From positions 5,430,501 through 5,494,500 of the forward strand of contig NZ_JAUSZA010000001.1 of the NCBI RefSeq assembly GCF_030817215.1: 64,000 nt of DNA, read 5' to 3'. Shown piece by piece: positions 54,176 through 63,360 of the stretch. Position numbers and translations under genes: made by a program. Origin of the DNA: Paenibacillus sp. V4I3. GTDB taxonomy: Bacteria; Bacillota; Bacilli; Paenibacillales; NBRC-103111. Every line of letters starts with the position of its first letter. Position 1 is the first letter of the stretch. The notes beneath the pieces are model-generated. The model made no database searches, was not told the origin of the DNA, and saw only the letters and a program-made list of their open reading frames with translations.

Positions 54176-55210
54176 ATGACCAAATGGCTTTGGTCCATCG
54201 CCATCGTAGGCTTGTTAGCAACAGGCTGCGGTGTGTCAAAAAACAAGCCTTATTACGATCAACGCTCTACACAAAATTCTCATGTAGAAGAACAAGATTT
54301 AACAACAGATTCTAGTTCCAGCAACGACGAAATTGATACAGAGCCCCTTGCGAGTCCGAGGAGCATGAATAGTCCACCCCCTGCTGGGATACCCACGACT
54401 TCCATTCAACCTGAAGCAACATCTACAGTTATAACGACCAGACCATCGCCCAAAGCTAGCCCCAAGAAAGCAGCGGTACAACCAGAAGCTTCAAAGAAGC
54501 CTTCTGTTCCTGTTCAAAAAAATCAAGGTCAAGCTAGAATTTCTCAGAAAAAGCTTACACTCTCTCAACTGGTTGTGAAATATCCGGATACCTTTAAGCT
54601 GCGCGGCTCTGCTCAGGAAAAGAAAGTGGCGCTAACCTTCGATGATGGGCCTGACACCCGATTTACTCCAAAAGTGCTTGATGCCCTTAAAGCGAGCCAA
54701 GTTAAAGCGACCTTTTTCGTACTTGGTGCTCAAGCTAACGCTCATCCTGATATCATTAGGCGGATTGTCAAAGAAGGCCATGTCATTGGGAATCATTCTT
54801 ACAGTCATGCGAACCTGCCGAAGCTAACGGTGGACAAATTCCAAAGTCAGATTATCAGCACGGAGAGCGTACTGCAAGGCTTAATCGGCTACGCACCTAA
54901 GCTAATCCGCCCGCCGTACGGCGCGATTAACGAGGAGCAGGTCAGATGGATCGCTGACCACCATTATTTGATCGTGAATTGGAATGTCGATTCCCTCGAC
55001 TGGAAATCGCTGAACTCCGATCAAGTGCTGAATAATATCATGCAGCAAACGAAGCCTGGTTCTATCATCCTTCAGCACTCCGGAGGTGCTGATAGCCAGG
55101 ATTTGTCGGGGACGGTACAAGCCATCGGACCGTTAATCAGTAAACTCAAAGCAGCCGGTTACACATTTGTAACCGTACCTGAGCTGCTCCATGTCGCAAA
55201 AAGCAAATAA
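54176..55210 (+). CDS. Polysaccharide deacetylase (NodB-type) lipoprotein
   Basis: 344 residues. Signal peptide with lipobox (LLATGC, Cys18), a Ser/Pro/Thr-rich linker to about residue 125, then a CE4/NodB domain. Motifs in order: TFDDGPD (metal and catalytic Asp), HSYSHANL (metal His), RPPYGAIN, VNWNVDSLDW and LQHSGGAD. All metal ligands are present, so it should be active on peptidoglycan or a GlcNAc polymer. The GCTCGGAGGGGATTGCA region supplies the ribosome-binding site. It ends in a strong terminator shared with the convergent ABC-F gene. Confidence 0.92.
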   Translation: MTKWLWSIAIVGLLATGCGVSKNKPYYDQRSTQNSHVEEQDLTTDSSSSNDEIDTEPLASPRSMNSPPPAGIPTTSIQPEATSTVITTRPSPKASPKKAAVQPEASKKPSVPVQKNQGQARISQKKLTLSQLVVKYPDTFKLRGSAQEKKVALTFDDGPDTRFTPKVLDALKASQVKATFFVLGAQANAHPDIIRRIVKEGHVIGNHSYSHANLPKLTVDKFQSQIISTESVLQGLIGYAPKLIRPPYGAINEEQVRWIADHHYLIVNWNVDSLDWKSLNSDQVLNNIMQQTKPGSIILQHSGGADSQDLSGTVQAIGPLISKLKAAGYTFVTVPELLHVAKSK

Positions 55211-55255
55211 GCCGGAAAGCGCATCCTGAGGTGCGCACCCGGCTTATTCTTTTTG
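55206..55255. terminator. Terminator between deacetylase and ABC-F gene
   Basis: Stem AATAAGCCGG..GCGCA / TGCGC..CCGGCTTATT followed by CTTTTT on the plus strand. Its position suits both convergent genes. Confidence 0.8.
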
Positions 55256-55260
55256 TCAGC

Positions 55261-57108
<1,848 letters not shown>

Positions 57109-57137
57109 AGACTCATTTCCTCCTTTAAATTCAAATA

Positions 57138-57164
57138 CAAAAAACCGCAAGCAATCGCCTACGG
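57138..57164 (-). terminator. Attenuator terminator in the ABC-F leader
   Basis: CCGTAGGC-GATT-GCTTGCGG stem followed by six U on the minus strand, about 30 bases before the ABC-F ATG. The stop codon of a 23-residue leader peptide abuts the stem directly, the usual layout of ribosome-mediated attenuation. Confidence 0.75.
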
Positions 57165-57236
57165 TCAGGAAGAACAAGTCATGATTTTGGTATGCAAAAA
57201 ACAGCAACCCCTGAAGGAGTCAGCCCCTTTAGACAT
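57165..57236 (-). CDS. Leader peptide of the ABC-F gene
   Basis: 23 codons, MSKGADSFRG then CCFLHTKIMTCSS, ending in TGA immediately before the attenuator stem. The upstream site is weak (GTGGGA). Ribosome stalling in this ORF would be expected to let an upstream segment pair with the terminator arm and allow read-through into the ABC-F gene. This is inference from layout. Confidence 0.6.
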   Translation of the reverse strand: MSKGADSFRGCCFLHTKIMTCSS

Positions 57237-57366
57237 ACGTATCCCACTCGCTCTACCTGCACAATCGTAGAGTCTGCCTATCAACGAACAATTTCGTTTT
57301 AGCAGAAAAAGTTAGGCTACATACTTCATCGTCAAAGGGTACCTCCGAGTTCTTCAAGATAGCTAT
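57237..57366 (-). promoter_or_regulatory. Structured 5' leader of the ABC-F mRNA
   Basis: Between the promoter and the leader peptide, several pairings are visible: CTCTAC/GTAGAG (57253-57274 area), AACGAAATTGTTCGTT (57286-57301) and GCCTA/TAGGC around them. They could form the alternative antiterminator or anti-antiterminator folds. No coding region other than the leader peptide is seen. Confidence 0.5.
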
Positions 57367-57394
57367 ATTGTAACATAGCCCCTTGAGCACTCAA
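57367..57394 (-). promoter_or_regulatory. Promoter of the ABC-F leader
   Basis: On the minus strand, TTGAGT (-35) and TACAAT (-10, with TG one base before) are separated by 16 bp. The -35 lies in the palindrome CCTTGAGTGCTCAAGG. The predicted transcript start is about 250 bases before the ABC-F start codon. Confidence 0.6.
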
Positions 57395-57417
57395 GGGAGA
57401 AAATTATTATAACCATC

Positions 57418-57446
57418 TTGCAGCCTGCTCTTTTTTATACTACAAT
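57418..57446 (+). promoter_or_regulatory. Promoter of the G3E GTPase gene
   Basis: TTGCAG and TACAAT separated by 17 bp, immediately followed by a Zur-box-like palindrome. Confidence 0.6.
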
Positions 57447-57448
57447 TC

Positions 57449-57469
57449 AATTCGTAATAATTACTTTTT
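57449..57469 (+). promoter_or_regulatory. Zur-box-like operator of the G3E GTPase gene
   Basis: Matches 18 of 20 defined positions of the Bacillus Zur consensus (AAATCGTAAT-N-ATTACGATTT); the core TCGTAATAATTAC is perfect. It covers the expected transcription start. Confidence 0.7.
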
Positions 57470-57495
57470 AATCCCATGATGAAGGAGTCCTTGTT

Positions 57496-58512
57496 TTGAG
57501 CAAAGTTCCCGTTATCGTACTGAGTGGATTTCTAGGCAGCGGCAAAACAACACTGCTCATCCGCATGCTTCAAGAAGCTGCCTCCTTTAACCTCAACCCT
57601 GCTGTTCTTATGAATGAGCTTGGGAAACAAGATGTAGACGGTCATCTCCTCCAAGAAGCCTCACCCGATGTCAACATGGCCAAACTGCTCGATGGCTGCA
57701 TCTGTTGCAGTAAAAAAAGTGATATTAGTGATTCCATTAAACAACTGTTAGCGCGCAAGCCTGACGTCATTCTCATTGAATTAACCGGTGTTGCCAACCC
57801 AGAGGAAATCGTCGATGCATTGACCGAACCTAAACTACTTCCTCATGTGAAACTACTTAAAGTCATCACCATACTTGATGCCGAATACGTACTTGAATAT
57901 AACAGTATTTTCGCTTCGGACCGAGAGCTTGTCCATACACTTCGTAGACAGATGGAAGTTGCGGATCTTCTTATTCTGAACAAAATCGACTTAATCTCTG
58001 ATAAACAACAGAGGTCCATCGAAAAAACAATTCGCAAATTCAATGAGCGTTCTTTAATACTGCCAACCGCACATAGTCAATTTGATTTAGAGCTTATTTT
58101 TGGCACTCTCAGTCCACAAGAATCGCAATCCAACGTCTCTACAAGTTTCAACAAAAAGTTTCAAGTTAAAGCTATTAAAACTGCACAGCCGCCAAGCGAG
58201 ACATCCAAACATACCCCATCGTTCTCACGTATTCAGACAATTACAATCCCTATGGATGATGACCTCGCTTTGTCACAACGCTTTGTGGAACGTTATTTAG
58301 CAAAATGGGGCTCCACACTGCTTCGCGCGAAAGGTTATTTGATTATTGGCGCTAAGCACGAATCCTTTGTTATGCAATTCGCAGGCAGACGCACGAACTG
58401 GCAGCAGACCACTTTCCAAGGAACGCCTTATCTCGTCCTCATAGGTATGGATCTGGATGCGAAAACTCTCGAAGATGACTGGCAAAAGCGATTAACAGAA
58501 TTTCAACTATAA
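57496..58512 (+). CDS. G3E-family (CobW/YciC-like) GTPase, probable zinc metallochaperone
   Basis: 338 residues starting with TTG at 57496 (AAGGAG nine bases upstream). P-loop GFLGSGKTTLL (about 11-21), the metal-binding CxCC motif in DGCICCSKK, the switch region ELTGVANPEEIVDAL, the NKID guanine motif and a C-terminal CobW_C domain (WGSTLLRAKGYL; FQGTPYLVLIGMDL). Zur-regulated members such as YciC/ZagA deliver zinc during limitation. The Zur-box-like site upstream and the neighbouring fur-family gene support that role. Confidence 0.88.
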   Translation: MSKVPVIVLSGFLGSGKTTLLIRMLQEAASFNLNPAVLMNELGKQDVDGHLLQEASPDVNMAKLLDGCICCSKKSDISDSIKQLLARKPDVILIELTGVANPEEIVDALTEPKLLPHVKLLKVITILDAEYVLEYNSIFASDRELVHTLRRQMEVADLLILNKIDLISDKQQRSIEKTIRKFNERSLILPTAHSQFDLELIFGTLSPQESQSNVSTSFNKKFQVKAIKTAQPPSETSKHTPSFSRIQTITIPMDDDLALSQRFVERYLAKWGSTLLRAKGYLIIGAKHESFVMQFAGRRTNWQQTTFQGTPYLVLIGMDLDAKTLEDDWQKRLTEFQL

Positions 58513-58528
58513 AAGCAATGCATACCAA

Positions 58529-58574
58529 AAAAGCAGTTCCGCTGAGTTCACCTCAAGCAGACTGCTTTTACTTT
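58529..58574. terminator. Terminator between the G3E GTPase and Fur-family genes
   Basis: AAAAGCAGT pairs with ACTGCTTTT, with an inner GCT.GAG...CTC.AAGC pairing. A/U runs on both sides suit the two convergent genes. Confidence 0.8.
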
Positions 58575-58585
58575 TCCCGACTTTT

Positions 58586-59044
58586 TTAGTGCAGCTCAGA
58601 AGAGGGAGAGATGCCCGACTTACAATCTGAGCAATATCCAAATATCTCAAAACGATGGCTTTGAATTTCAAAACTCTCCGGCAAATCCTTTACAAGCTTC
58701 ATCGGACAGAACTCGAAGGTGACCGTCTTTTCACAATTGATACAGATCATATGGTGATGATGATGGGATAAACAACTCGCCTTGAATTTCAAACCATCCG
58801 CCAAGTGAAACTGCTCCAGAACACCCATCTCACTCAACAATCGAAGATTTCGGTAGACAGTATCAAAACTCACACCAGGATATTTAACTTTCATGTATTC
58901 ATAAACGTCTTTTGGCGACAAATAACTTCCGGATTCAGCGAATAACGTTGCCAAGCTCCTGCGCTGCTCTGTAATTCTCCATCCTTGCTGAGCCATAGCC
59001 CTTAGCATCTCGTCAATCGTATGCGTATGAGTGCCCACTTGCAT
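58586..59044 (-). CDS. zur: Fur-family transcriptional regulator (Zur-like)
   Basis: About 152 residues from the ATG at 59044 (MQVGTHTHTIDEML). The GAGGGG site is only two bases away, so the GTG two codons later (59038), at eight bases, may be the true start. The N-terminal winged helix (GWRITEQRRSLATLFAESGSYLSPKDVYEYMK; VSFDTVYRNLRLL) precedes a dimerisation domain with a HHHHH metal site and two CxxC pairs (CINC, CSDC). The call as Zur rests on the adjacent Zur-like boxes and zinc genes; Fur or PerR is less likely. Confidence 0.82.
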   Translation of the reverse strand: MQVGTHTHTIDEMLRAMAQQGWRITEQRRSLATLFAESGSYLSPKDVYEYMKVKYPGVSFDTVYRNLRLLSEMGVLEQFHLADGLKFKASCLSHHHHHMICINCEKTVTFEFCPMKLVKDLPESFEIQSHRFEIFGYCSDCKSGISPSSELH

Positions 59045-59165
59045 TACCCCTCTGTCATAAATTGTTCTATTAACATAGTGCAGCAAATGGACCTCTTGCG
59101 TCAAGTAGACGAACATCTCGTCCTTAACAAAGTTGTCCTATTCCCCTTTCATTCATCATAGGTTA

Positions 59166-59186
59166 CAATAGTAATAATTATGATTA
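59166..59186 (+). promoter_or_regulatory. Zur-box-like operator of the permease operon
   Basis: Matches 16 of 20 defined positions of the Zur consensus (core GTAATAATTATGATT). It overlaps the putative -10 TACAAT (59164-59169), which is where a repressor would block transcription. Confidence 0.6.
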
Positions 59187-59200
59187 AGGAGTCTTCGTCA

Positions 59201-60220
59201 ATGCCCACTACTGTGTTTCGAGCGAGCATGCATATTATCGCCGCCATCTGTTTCCTTTTAATTGTGCTTATCCTTTTAAACAACGACACGCCTACACTGT
59301 CCCTGCTAACAACAGAACGCATTCAAGCTTTCAAAACCATGTTCATCAGCATCCTATTAGAAGCTATTCCCTTCATTTTACTAGGTGTATTGCTTTCTTC
59401 CTTGCTCCAAACGTTCGTATCCGAGCAAACCATACGCCGTTTCATTCCCAAGAACCCTATTCTTGGCATCCTGTTCGCCTGCGTTTTAGGCATCCTATTC
59501 CCAATGTGCGAATGCGGCATGATTCCTGTCGTTCGAAGACTAATACTCAAAGGAATGCCCGTCTATATCGCAGTCGTTTTCATCGTAACCGGACCCATCA
59601 TTAACCCTATTGTCTTCGCGGCTACTTTCATGGCTTTCCGAAATCACCCCGCAATCGCATATTCCCGAATGGGGCTGGCTTTTGCTGTTGCTATAATAAT
59701 CGGACTGATCCTCTACCGTTTTATCAAAAGCAATCCGCTGCGTATAAGCCGCGCCAACTTTTCCAGTCAAGAAGCGTTGGAGGGTCATCAGCATCAGGGT
59801 AGTGGCATATCCAGTAAGTTAAATACATTTTTCGTTCATGCTTCTGATGAGTTTTTCGAAATGGGTAAATATCTCGTCTTTGGCTCCCTGCTCACCGCAC
59901 TGATTCAAGTTTTTATGCAGCGCGAAAGCCTGCTTGCCATTGGTCAGGGCCCTATCAGTTCCCATTTGTTTATGATAGGCTTCGCCTATATTCTTTCACT
60001 ATGTTCCACATCAGACGCTTTTGTCGCTTCCTCTTTTCAAACGTCATTTACGTCTGGTTCACTGCTTACTTTCTTGGTTCTCGGCCCTATGCTTGATTTC
60101 AAAAGCACACTTATGATGCTTTCCGTTTTCAAATCCAAATTCGTACTCATGCTTTCGGCATTAATTGTTATCACCGTGCTGGCTTGTTCACTGCTTTTGG
60201 AACGCTTTTCTAACTTTTAA
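59201..60220 (+). CDS. ycgR: YcgR/YraQ-type permease (UPF0718, DUF318)
   Basis: 339 residues from the ATG at 59201 (MPTTVFRASMH), with AAGGAG nine bases upstream; seven codons further upstream would fall in the operator. About eight membrane segments in two halves. The conserved FPMCECGMIPVVRRL motif and VTGPIINPIVF are the family hallmarks. Related proteins (SO_0444 group) are annotated as Cu/Zn efflux permeases, but zinc-repressed control here would fit uptake or metal allocation instead. Co-transcribed with the next gene, 26 bp away. Confidence 0.85.
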   Translation: MPTTVFRASMHIIAAICFLLIVLILLNNDTPTLSLLTTERIQAFKTMFISILLEAIPFILLGVLLSSLLQTFVSEQTIRRFIPKNPILGILFACVLGILFPMCECGMIPVVRRLILKGMPVYIAVVFIVTGPIINPIVFAATFMAFRNHPAIAYSRMGLAFAVAIIIGLILYRFIKSNPLRISRANFSSQEALEGHQHQGSGISSKLNTFFVHASDEFFEMGKYLVFGSLLTALIQVFMQRESLLAIGQGPISSHLFMIGFAYILSLCSTSDAFVASSFQTSFTSGSLLTFLVLGPMLDFKSTLMMLSVFKSKFVLMLSALIVITVLACSLLLERFSNF

Positions 60221-60246
60221 GGTCATACAATCTAGGAGGAATTGAC

Positions 60247-61275
60247 ATGAGTGAAGTCCGGTTAATAAGCTTTCATTATTTCTTTCGCACATTAATTTTG
60301 CTTGGTTTTTCCAGCTATATCGTGATACTCACCAAGACAGATGCCCTTCAATACTACATAGCTCCGCGTATGATGATTTATGTCAAAATCGCCTCCGTTA
60401 TCCTTTACATCATCGCCTGCTTTCAAGGCTATATGGCACTTCGTGCTTACTGGGGCAAACCAGTTGCCTGCGAATGTGAACAACCGGTTTCTCGCTCAAC
60501 CTTGCGCAATACAGTTGCTTACGGACTGCTCATTCTGCCGTTGTTAATCGGCTTTCTGCTGCCTAATACCGCCTTAAGTAGTGCTATGGTAGCTGCCAAA
60601 GGGATGAATCTCTCTGCTGCAAAATCTAGTATAGCCAAACAAAATGCAGACCTAATCAACGATAATGGCTCCTCAACAGGTGTGAAAGTGTCCAACCAGG
60701 CAACTGCTGCCGCTCCAAGTCCAACAACAGTTCCATCTGCGAACTCTAGCACAACTTTGAGCCCTGCTCCTGCTTCTAGTACCGAGACTCCAGCAATCGC
60801 TAAATCCGATGCCGAACTCCAAAAGATGTTCCACGCCGATAACGAGTGGGATGAAGATTTTTCCAAAATCGGCATGATCCTCTACAAAAAAGACACCATC
60901 GTCGTAAAACCAGAAATATACATGGAAATCCTTTCGTCCATAGACCTTTTCAAAAACAACTTCATAGGCAAAAAAATCGAGCTCACCGGCTTCGTCTACC
61001 GCGAAGAGAACATGTCCAAAAGCCAATTCGTCGTCGGACGCTTTGCTGTAAGCTGCTGTTCCGCTGATGCTACCCCTTACGGAGTCATGATTGACTTCCC
61101 GACCGCTCAAAGCTACCCCAAAGACATGTGGGTAAAAGTCACAGGCACCATCCAAAACGGCACCTACAACGGAAACGAAATCTTCACCATAAAAGCAACC
61201 CAAATCGAAAAAACCGCAGCCCCCGACTCACCGTATATATACCCAAACTTCGAACCGCTCAAAGAGCTTAACTAG
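60247..61275 (+). CDS. ycgQ: TIGR03943/YcgQ family membrane-linked protein
   Basis: 342 residues. Three or four membrane segments (about 15-33, 43-60, 92-110) are followed by a Thr/Ser/Pro/Ala-rich linker (about 150-185). The extracytoplasmic C-terminal domain contains GFVYREENMSKSQFVVGRF and AVSCCSADATPYGVMIDF; the Cys pair may bind metal. It is the standard partner of the DUF318 permease. An AGGAGGAATTGAC site precedes the ATG. The molecular role is unknown. Confidence 0.85.
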   Translation: MSEVRLISFHYFFRTLILLGFSSYIVILTKTDALQYYIAPRMMIYVKIASVILYIIACFQGYMALRAYWGKPVACECEQPVSRSTLRNTVAYGLLILPLLIGFLLPNTALSSAMVAAKGMNLSAAKSSIAKQNADLINDNGSSTGVKVSNQATAAAPSPTTVPSANSSTTLSPAPASSTETPAIAKSDAELQKMFHADNEWDEDFSKIGMILYKKDTIVVKPEIYMEILSSIDLFKNNFIGKKIELTGFVYREENMSKSQFVVGRFAVSCCSADATPYGVMIDFPTAQSYPKDMWVKVTGTIQNGTYNGNEIFTIKATQIEKTAAPDSPYIYPNFEPLKELN

Positions 61276-61300
61276 TCAGCACAACAAACGTTAACCAAAC

Positions 61301-61346
61301 CCAAAAACCGTCAGGACCACTCTTCATGATCCTTGACGGTTTTTCT
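61301..61346 (+). terminator. Terminator of the permease operon
   Basis: AAAAACCGTCAGGA pairs with TCC.TGACGGTTTTT, followed by CTTC. It lies 25 bp after the ycgQ stop codon. Confidence 0.85.
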
Positions 61347-61377
61347 TCATCATGCGGTTGTCCTATTAAGATTCAAA

Positions 61378-61425
61378 GTTCATGCTCCAGTTCATGCTCC
61401 AGTTCCTGCTCCAGTTCCAGCCCCA
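61378..61425. repeat. 12-bp tandem repeat, four units
   Basis: GTTCATGCTCCA twice, then GTTCCTGCTCCA and GTTCCAGCCCCA. In one frame it would encode VHAPVHAPVPAPVPAP, but no gene is supported. The rest of 61426-61740 contains one minus-strand copy of the RGGGATAGTG repeat (61486-61512) and otherwise only AT-rich sequence. Confidence 0.75.
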
Positions 61426-61485
61426 CTCCTCACGATTTTTTCCACAAAAAGGAAACAACTTCAACTTTACATCAACTTTAAACTC

Positions 61486-61512
61486 ATATATAGACACTAT
61501 CCCCACCACTCA
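61486..61512 (-). repeat. Copy of the 27-bp RGGGATAGTG repeat
   Basis: Reads TGAGTGGTGGGGATAGTG on the minus strand, then TCTATA. The TGAG position, the core and its spacing match the other copies. Confidence 0.65.
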
Positions 61513-61744
61513 TTATGTTTATATATCCACCGAATTCTTTGTCTTAAAAAAATCGCTGCTCAGATCCGATCGAATTTATGACTCTCATACTTTGAAATAT
61601 TATTTTAATCCCCGCACACCTTGTATTCTTTAAAAACAAATCTTTCCACGAACCATAATCCTCATATCGATCAAATACCCAAACCCTAAGATTAAACGCC
61701 CTTTTCTGAGACTTTCATTTAAATCTCCAGACTATGAATTAGAC

Positions 61745-61773
61745 TTGATATAAGAACAAATATTCGATATAAT
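61745..61773 (+). promoter_or_regulatory. Promoter of the IS1595-type transposase gene
   Basis: TTGATA and a perfect TATAAT separated by exactly 17 bp, about 45 bp before the ATG. Confidence 0.75.
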
Positions 61774-61792
61774 GAAATAAGAACAAATGTTC
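61754..61792 (+). promoter_or_regulatory. Two LexA/SOS-box-like sites over the transposase promoter
   Basis: GAACAAATATTC (61754-61765) lies in the -35/-10 spacer. GAACAAATGTTC (61781-61792) lies at the expected transcription start. The second fits the Gram-positive LexA pattern GAAC-N4-GTTC exactly; the first has one mismatch. Confidence 0.55.
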
Positions 61793-61819
61793 CGCATTTA
61801 ATTGGATTGAGGTGTCTTA

Positions 61820-62720
61820 ATGGGAACAAACTATCATTTACCAAGCACCCTGGAGCAATTTCAGCAGCAATTTCCTACTGAAGAGGCCTGTAGAGATTAC
61901 TTTTTCTCGACGAAATGGCCCTCTGGTTTTTCTTGTCCGTCCTCAATGTGGGCATTCGCATGCCTATATAACCAATACACGCCGGCTCCCTCTTTATCAA
62001 TGTCTTCAATGCCATCACCAAACATCCCTTACAGCTGGTACTATAATGGCAGGCAGTCGCACTTCTTTACATAAATGGCTTACAGCTATTTTTCTGATAT
62101 CACGGACGGAACAGGGCACGAATGCTGTTGCGCTCTCCAAGATTATTAGTGTCACCTACAAAACAGCTTGGCTCATCCTCCACAAAATTCGTCACGCCAT
62201 AAGTACAGCCGACCAAGGCACTCTACTCTCGGGTATCGTCCAAGTAAATTCAGCTGTCTACGGGAAACCGTATAATCCTTACTTCCGCAACCATCCACAG
62301 GAACACTATCTTCTAGCAGGCTCCTCCCTCAACATTCAGGGTGAACCTTCCTACATCAAACTCAAACTTGTCCCTAAAATACATGTAAAAGAAAAGCTTT
62401 TTCAACGAGCCGCAACATTGGATTTCACCCAACAACATATCGAATCACAAACAAGCAGCATCGAATTTATTACTGGACGGTTTAGTTCAAAGAAATTCCG
62501 CGCCCTCCTTGCATTCGCTGCACAAGCCGGTAAATCTATTAACAACACTTTCCATGGCATTGGTCAAAAGTATCTACAACATTACCTAGATGAGTTTTGC
62601 TATAGGAAAAATCTCACTTTACACGAAGCACCCGTCTTTCAGCATTTGACCCACTTATGTACAGCTCCTCATGCCAAGTTAAGCTATTTCAACCCCCAAA
62701 ACACACCCATGTGCGCCTAA
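61820..62720 (+). pseudogene. IS1595-type transposase, inactivated by a 4-bp duplication and active-site loss
   Basis: The frame from the ATG at 61820 (LPSTLEQFQQQFPTEE) is the IS1595-type zinc-ribbon N-terminus. It breaks at GTCCGTCC (near 61935-61942), a duplication of GTCC. Removing four bases restores CPQCGHSHAYITNTRR, LPLYQCLQCHHQTSL, TAGTIMAGSRTSL and an unbroken frame to 62720. In the C-terminal half the usual VDE catalytic stretch reads VQVNSAVYGKPY, so the first catalytic Asp appears lost as well. The end, FHGIGQKYLQHYLDEFCYRKNL, is family-typical. Terminal inverted repeats were not identified by eye. The element is therefore an immobile remnant unless programmed frameshifting occurs. 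Confidence 0.8.
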
Positions 62721-63308
62721 TAAGAGTATAACAATGTATCCTTAAGCATCCTATCTTGTAAGGTAATTGGTTTTGTACGAACCCCCAAGCTATTTGAGGT
62801 AATGTTCACTAGGCTTTTTTGGTGATATACAAAATCAGAATACGGATGGAAGTTTTTAGTTATTACTGTAACCTGAGTCAAAGGGATAGTGGGGATAGCG
62901 CGCATACATAGTAGTTGAGAGGTACTGGGATAGTACTCATATTGTTCACTTAAAGGATTGACTCAAATAATTTTAACTAACGGTTCTAATCACTGTCTTG
63001 CCTTGTCTTATTTTATTTTATCTTATCTTATCTTATCTTATCTTATCTTATCTTATCTTATCTTATCTTCTTTTCTTTTCTCTTCTCTTCTCTTACTCTC
63101 TTATCTACTCTTATTTACTCTCCTTACTTTCCATAAGTCCCCTTACTATCATTTCCTTCAACACCTGAGCCAAGGGGATAGTGATCATAGTCCCTAGGTA
63201 CGACCCACATAACAAGTAACCCTAATCACTCCGCTCCCCTGATATGAGCCATAGGGATATTGGCTACAGCACCCCCTAGGACCTATCCAACCAACATGTT
63301 ACTAAATC
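62721..63308. repeat. Gene-free 640-bp gap with three RGGGATAGTG repeats and a TCTTA microsatellite
   Basis: Repeat copies lie at 62874-62900, 63166-63192 and 63245-63271 (all plus), with a partial core (TGGGATAGT) at 62925-62933. Nine perfect TCTTA units run 63021-63065, followed by a degenerate TCTTC/TTTTC tract to about 63100. The motif CCTAGG occurs after the second and third copies. No coding region is credible. Confidence 0.8.
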
Positions 63309-63348
63309 ATAAAAAAGAATCCTCAGCTTGGTCGCTGGGACTCTTTTG
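63309..63348 (-). terminator. Terminator of the right-edge G3E GTPase gene
   Basis: AAGAGTCCCAGC pairs with GCTGAGGATTCTT and is followed by U residues on the minus strand, 13 bp after the stop codon. Confidence 0.75.
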
Positions 63349-63360
63349 GCATTGAATTGC

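Noticed and set aside
62717..62905. 62-codon minus-strand frame after the transposase remnant
   Set aside because: No ribosome-binding site, no recognisable motif, and it overlaps a repeat copy.
62874..63271. RGGGATAGTG repeats as a CRISPR array
   Set aside because: Copies vary in sequence, lie at irregular distances and in both orientations elsewhere, and there are no cas genes.
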